Under the pieces are notes generated by a model. It saw nothing but the letters and a program-made list of their open reading frames with translations. It did not search any database and had not been told where the DNA came from. A stretch of 10,952 nucleotides of DNA, from NCBI GenBank assembly GCA_001931875.2, contig MSJH02000164.1:1-10952 (forward strand). The letters run 5' to 3'. The DNA is from Byssochlamys sp. IMV 00236 (lineage: Eukaryota > Ascomycota > Eurotiomycetes > Eurotiales > Thermoascaceae). Both the position numbers and the translations under genes were made by a program. Positions within the stretch are counted from its first letter, which is position 1. Each line of letters opens with the position of its first letter. Shown here one piece after another: positions 8,404 to 10,952 of this stretch.

Positions 8404-8476
8404 CGAATTTACATTTCGTGCAACACAAATTTTATTCTGGCCATAGGCGAATTGGGTTGTTCCACCAGAGCGAATT
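8404..8476 (-). repeat. Right terminal repeat of the Tc1-type element
   Basis: Read on the minus strand from 8476 inward, it has AATTCG modules at 8476, 8453 and 8409 (spacing 23 then 44). The first 42 nt match 4545-4586 perfectly. The next part (ending near 8410) resembles the outermost left module at 4501-4544, and the third (AATTCGTCTTGGGCTG) resembles the 23-nt module. The module order from the outside therefore differs between the two ends. Confidence 0.8.
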
Positions 8477-8617
8477 TATTTTGTTGTGTTAGATATATTA
8501 CACGGAAACGTCCAAATGTGTTACATATCAAGATATAAAGAATAAACTGTTCAGATTAAGAAGATGTGATTATTACCCCTTCATTAAGATGCATGATGAC
8601 ATTCGTTCCTTTTCTGA

Positions 8618-9315
8618 GATTTTGTTTTTGTAAATACAAGTCTTCTGAACAACATTTCTTTCTGCGATACTTCTTTTTCATCAGACAACAAGGTTTATTA
8701 TAGTATATGTATCAATACTGATAAGCTAACTCTCCTTATCAAATTCAACAACTGTAATTTGAATTTAATTGAAAGCTCACGCAACCCTCTTCAGCAGCAG
8801 CAGCAGTTGGAAAGGAACGCTGCCTTTCTAATCACCATACCTCATCCTCCACAATCTATTTATTGCATGTAATGATGCCATTGATATGAAATGGTAAGTG
8901 CAAATACAAGTTCCACACTTGTTTATCCAGCAAGTATGACCAACAGATAAAATAGGCTGGAAAAACAGACCGTCTTGAAAGGCGAGGCAGAGTGGGATGT
9001 TGTCGCATTTGTGGTCAAGGACAAGTTGGTCGCTCCTCTGTTTGTAGAGCTTTCGGGAGGTATTGGCTTTAATGCCAGCAAGGGCAAAGAAAGTGGTGAG
9101 GTAATTGGTAAAAATGCTGAAGATAAAGATGGCTAAAGGAACTAATGATCCAATACAATACTACATCAGATATTACGGTAGAATCACAATTATAATTCAT
9201 ACTATATCTTTTATCTCATTTTATCCTAGATTTCAAACTTTACTTTGAGTCATTGATGACTGCTATGTCAAGAGGACATACTTTGAATATAGAGGAGCAG
9301 TTCTCCAAAAAATAA
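8618..9315 (+). pseudogene. Frameshifted, intron-containing remnant of an unrecognised gene
   Basis: Coding-like pieces can be chained. Frame 1 is open 8618-8869, with NKVYYSICINTDKLTLLIKF, a five-Gln run from (CAG)5 at 8792-8806, and IPHPPQS. A shift of one base near 8852-8866 leads to a frame reading LFIACNDAIDMKW up to 8893. An intron 8894-8955 (GTAAGT to ATAG) follows, then an exon 8956-9107 (LEKQTVLKGEAEWDVV, PLFVELSGGIGFNA). A second intron 9108-9229 (GTAAAA to CCTAG) leads to a last exon 9230-9315 (FKLYFESLMTAMSRGHTLNI) ending in TAA. Both splice junctions keep frame, which supports a real former gene. No start codon is visible, and the 5' part would lie toward the Tc1-type element that ends 140 bp upstream. 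The SGGI(x)FNAS sequence recalls uncharacterised proteins repeated in mucoralean genomes, but I cannot verify that. Confidence 0.5.
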
Positions 9316-9583
9316 ACTTGTAATTTTTTTTTACTTTGCTATCAATATGATCATTTTATTGTATACTTGAATATCATCATTATTTATCTGTATCTTACTT
9401 GTTTCTATGATTAAATACTACATTTATTTTTACTTAAAGCATATTGTCAGCTACTGTTATCATGAGCATTGCTTAAAGATATATACATCATGAAGAGGGC
9501 TTAAGTTGAACAGATCATAATATTCTGCGCCATTTTATTTTCAATAGCACTACAAAAAATATTTTAAGCCCCCTAAGATTCCT
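9316..9583. other. AT-rich intergenic spacer
   Basis: I see no gene, RNA or repeat structure that I can support here. It separates the 8618-9315 remnant from the core promoter of the GRIP-domain gene and likely includes that gene's upstream regulatory sequence. Confidence 0.5.
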
Positions 9584-9593
9584 TATATAAAAA
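9584..9593 (+). promoter_or_regulatory. TATA box of the GRIP-domain gene
   Basis: TATATAAAAA inside CCTTATATAAAAAGG lies about 68 nt before the ATG at 9661. A pyrimidine-rich stretch (CTCTTTCTTTCTTA, about 9638-9651) follows just before the ATG, as is common around fungal transcription starts. It is the clearest core promoter in the window. Confidence 0.65.
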
Positions 9594-9660
9594 GGTTCCA
9601 TTCTTTTTCTGTTGGGCTTAGCTTTGAGCTTTATAACTCTTTCTTTCTTATAAAATAAAT

Positions 9661-10611
9661 ATGGCAAGAAAACAATTAAATACAAAGAAAAGAAACGTAC
9701 AAGAGCAGATTAGGAAGCTAAAGAATGAAATTGAAGAACTGAAACTTGAAAGAGAGGAGAACAAAAAAAGTGTGCTACACTTTATGCAAGAAGCGGATTC
9801 TGCCCAAAAAGAGCTAAAAAAGGCTCAAGAAACAATCAAGCAATTAATAGAGAGTAAGAACAAAGGTGCATGTCATGACAGCGTACGGTGTATGACAGAG
9901 AAGGCCAAGTTGGTTCAAGAGATAGATCAAGCAAAACAAGAGTGTAACACGGTACGCTCGGAACTTGAATGTCAGCGACGTACGTTTGAGCAACTGTGCT
10001 TGAGCGTAGAGCAGGAAAAGATGATGATGCAAAACGAAGTATCGTCGTTAAGGGAGAAATACACATCAGCAAGTGAGAGCATAAGCTGCCTAGAGCTTAA
10101 ACTGGGTAAGGCATATCAAGAGTCAAAGCAGTGGCAGGAAAAGTACGATGACTTGTACATGATACACGTAAGTTAACCTCATGAGAGAGTATACACAGCA
10201 TCATTCACACACATTATACAAAAAAGGTCAATATAGAAAATCAAAAGAAAGAGTTAGAATACGTAAAGGCAAGGGAAATTCAATTGAAGGCTATGAATAA
10301 AGTAAGAAAAGTGATGACCTAAGCATGAACTAACGGTATCCATAGATGTTAAGGAATGAAATACGAAGGATGACAAAGGCACAAGACGATGCTCTTAACC
10401 TTGAATACTTGCGAAATGTCATTATAAAATTTCTGGAACTGAAAACAACAAGAGTAAGTCATATTGATGCAGGAGAGATAATGTATTAAAATGTACTCAT
10501 CATTCTTCTGTCTAGTCTCAACTAATACCTGTCCTATCTTCTTTACTACAGTGTACGCATGAAGATCAAACTAAACTACATCAAATTGTACAAAACAACA
10601 TTATTGCATAA
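9661..10611 (+). CDS. Short coiled-coil protein with C-terminal GRIP domain (golgin-like)
   Basis: Four exons join in frame: 9661-10167, 10227-10301, 10346-10453 and 10516-10611, giving 261 residues. Introns are 44-62 nt with GTAAG donors; the 10302-10345 intron has a CTAAC branch-like motif. Residues 1 to about 195 are highly charged with heptad-like spacing (KLKNEIEELKLEREE, RSELECQRRTFEQL), a predicted coiled coil. The C-terminus (about 207-255) has the GRIP pattern: NLEYLRNVIIKFLE across exon 3, then SQLIPVLSSLLQC and EDQTKLHQIV in exon 4. GRIP domains bind the GTPase Arl1 at the trans-Golgi; the family's key Tyr corresponds to Y215. The likely role is a tether or scaffold in vesicle traffic, as for Imh1 in yeast. 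It is much shorter than typical golgins (usually several hundred residues or more). The ATG at 9661 is the first after the TATA box, so the gene seems complete rather than cut. Confidence 0.85.
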
Positions 10612-10655
10612 CTAATCTATTTATATCAAAGAAAGAATAATAAAAAAATTAATGA

Positions 10656-10853
10656 ATATCCTCTGTTGATGCTAAGGAATCCCTCAATGTAGTTTGTTTT
10701 CCTACATGTATTAAAAGTAATGAAAAGCTATCGAAATCAAGCGTAACTGAAGGGACATTCCATACACACTTCAAAAGAAAGCACAAGATATCCAATAGTA
10801 GTAGCAGATACAGACTTGATATCGTTCTTACACGTACAGATTTGATTACATAA
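10656..10853 (+). other. Open segment resembling a degenerate zinc finger
   Basis: The frame after TGA (10653-10655) stays open for 65 codons to TAA (10851-10853) without any ATG at its start. It contains VVCFPTC, then about 20 residues later GTFHTHFKRKHKIS. The Cys pair followed by a His-rich stretch ending KRKH resembles the end of C2H2 or BED fingers, but the Cys spacing (C-x3-C) is off. It starts 44 nt after the GRIP-gene stop. It could be an exon of a downstream gene that runs off the window, a remnant of a transposon protein, or chance. Confidence 0.25.
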
Positions 10854-10925
10854 GAAAAATATTTTATTTTGTCATTAGTACTATTAATCTGTTTCCTCTG
10901 TATGATATCCGCTTCGTCTAATGAT

Positions 10926-10952
10926 AAAAAAAAAAAAAAAAAAAAAAAAAAA
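10926..10952. repeat. Poly-A run at right window edge
   Basis: There are 27 A at the very end of the window, mirroring the T run at the left edge. It is probably a homopolymer at which sequence assembly stopped. Confidence 0.75.

Larger units (their letters stand above)
4501..8476 (-). mobile_element. Tc1/mariner-type DNA transposon carrying an internal second unit
   Basis: The ends are placed by TA dinucleotides on both sides (4499-4500 and 8477-8478), the expected Tc1/mariner target duplication, with AATTCG at the left boundary and CGAATT at the right. A perfect 42-bp inverted repeat pairs 4545-4586 with 8435-8476. The only transposase gene is on the minus strand (8262-6967), with a TATA-like box at 8334-8326. 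The element is 3976 bp, long for this superfamily. Removing the inner inverted-repeat unit and its bordering A and T runs leaves about 1.6 kb, a normal size, with the transposase stop only a few bases from the left terminal repeat. The single TAG in the transposase suggests this copy is inactive or depends on read-through. Confidence 0.85.

Noticed and set aside
4477..8503. ATTACAC found on both flanks of the element (4479-4485 and 8497-8503) as a possible longer target duplication
   Set aside because: The copies lie 15-20 bp outside the TA boundaries and at different distances; a chance match in AT-rich DNA is more likely than a duplication.
9582..9596. CCTTATATAAAAAGG as a CArG (MADS-box) site
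   Set aside because: The A/T core is 11 nt rather than 6, so it fits a TATA box better.
1..10952. CRISPR array, tRNA or rRNA genes
   Set aside because: No regularly spaced direct repeats, cloverleaf or ribosomal RNA-like sequence was seen; the DNA is eukaryotic with spliced genes.

Overview
The window looks like AT-rich nuclear DNA of a filamentous fungus, most likely an early-diverging (Mucoromycota/Mucorales-type) species. The reasons are very short GT-AG introns (about 44-65 nt in the two good host genes), a Rom2-type Rho1 exchange factor, long A/T homopolymers and Tc1/mariner content. The lineage is an inference from style and gene content, not from a search. Both window ends are homopolymer runs (T at 7-35, A at 10926-10952), as is common at assembly breaks.

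Left part (1-4341): a short minus-strand open segment that may be the last exon of an unknown gene (149-337), a divergent intergenic region, then a complete ten-exon gene on the plus strand (610-4341). Its spliced product of 1081 residues has the DEP-DH-PH-CNH order of fungal Rho1 exchange factors of cell-wall integrity signalling.

Middle part (4501-8476): a Tc1/mariner-type element flanked by TA on both sides. Its minus-strand DD34E transposase is open except for one in-frame TAG. Between the transposase stop codon and the left terminal repeat sits a second unit of about 2.34 kb (4614-6951), bracketed by its own inverted repeats with a perfect 63-bp core. That unit carries a decayed minus-strand gene encoding two C2H2 zinc fingers, a low-complexity linker and a C-terminal domain with a PD-X18-E-A-K motif like PD-(D/E)XK nucleases. 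Without the inner unit the outer element would be about 1.6 kb, an ordinary Tc1 length, so a nested mobile unit is the simplest reading. The inner unit is the best candidate here for something not yet described.

Right part (8618-10952): a frameshifted, intron-containing remnant of an unrecognised gene (8618-9315). Next comes a complete four-exon gene (9661-10611) with a clear TATA box, encoding a small 261-residue coiled-coil protein that ends in a GRIP (Golgi-targeting) domain. Last is a short open segment resembling a degenerate zinc finger (10656-10853).

The two intact host genes are unrelated housekeeping functions, one in cell-wall signalling and one at the trans-Golgi. The mobile DNA separates them and shows partial decay in both of its genes.
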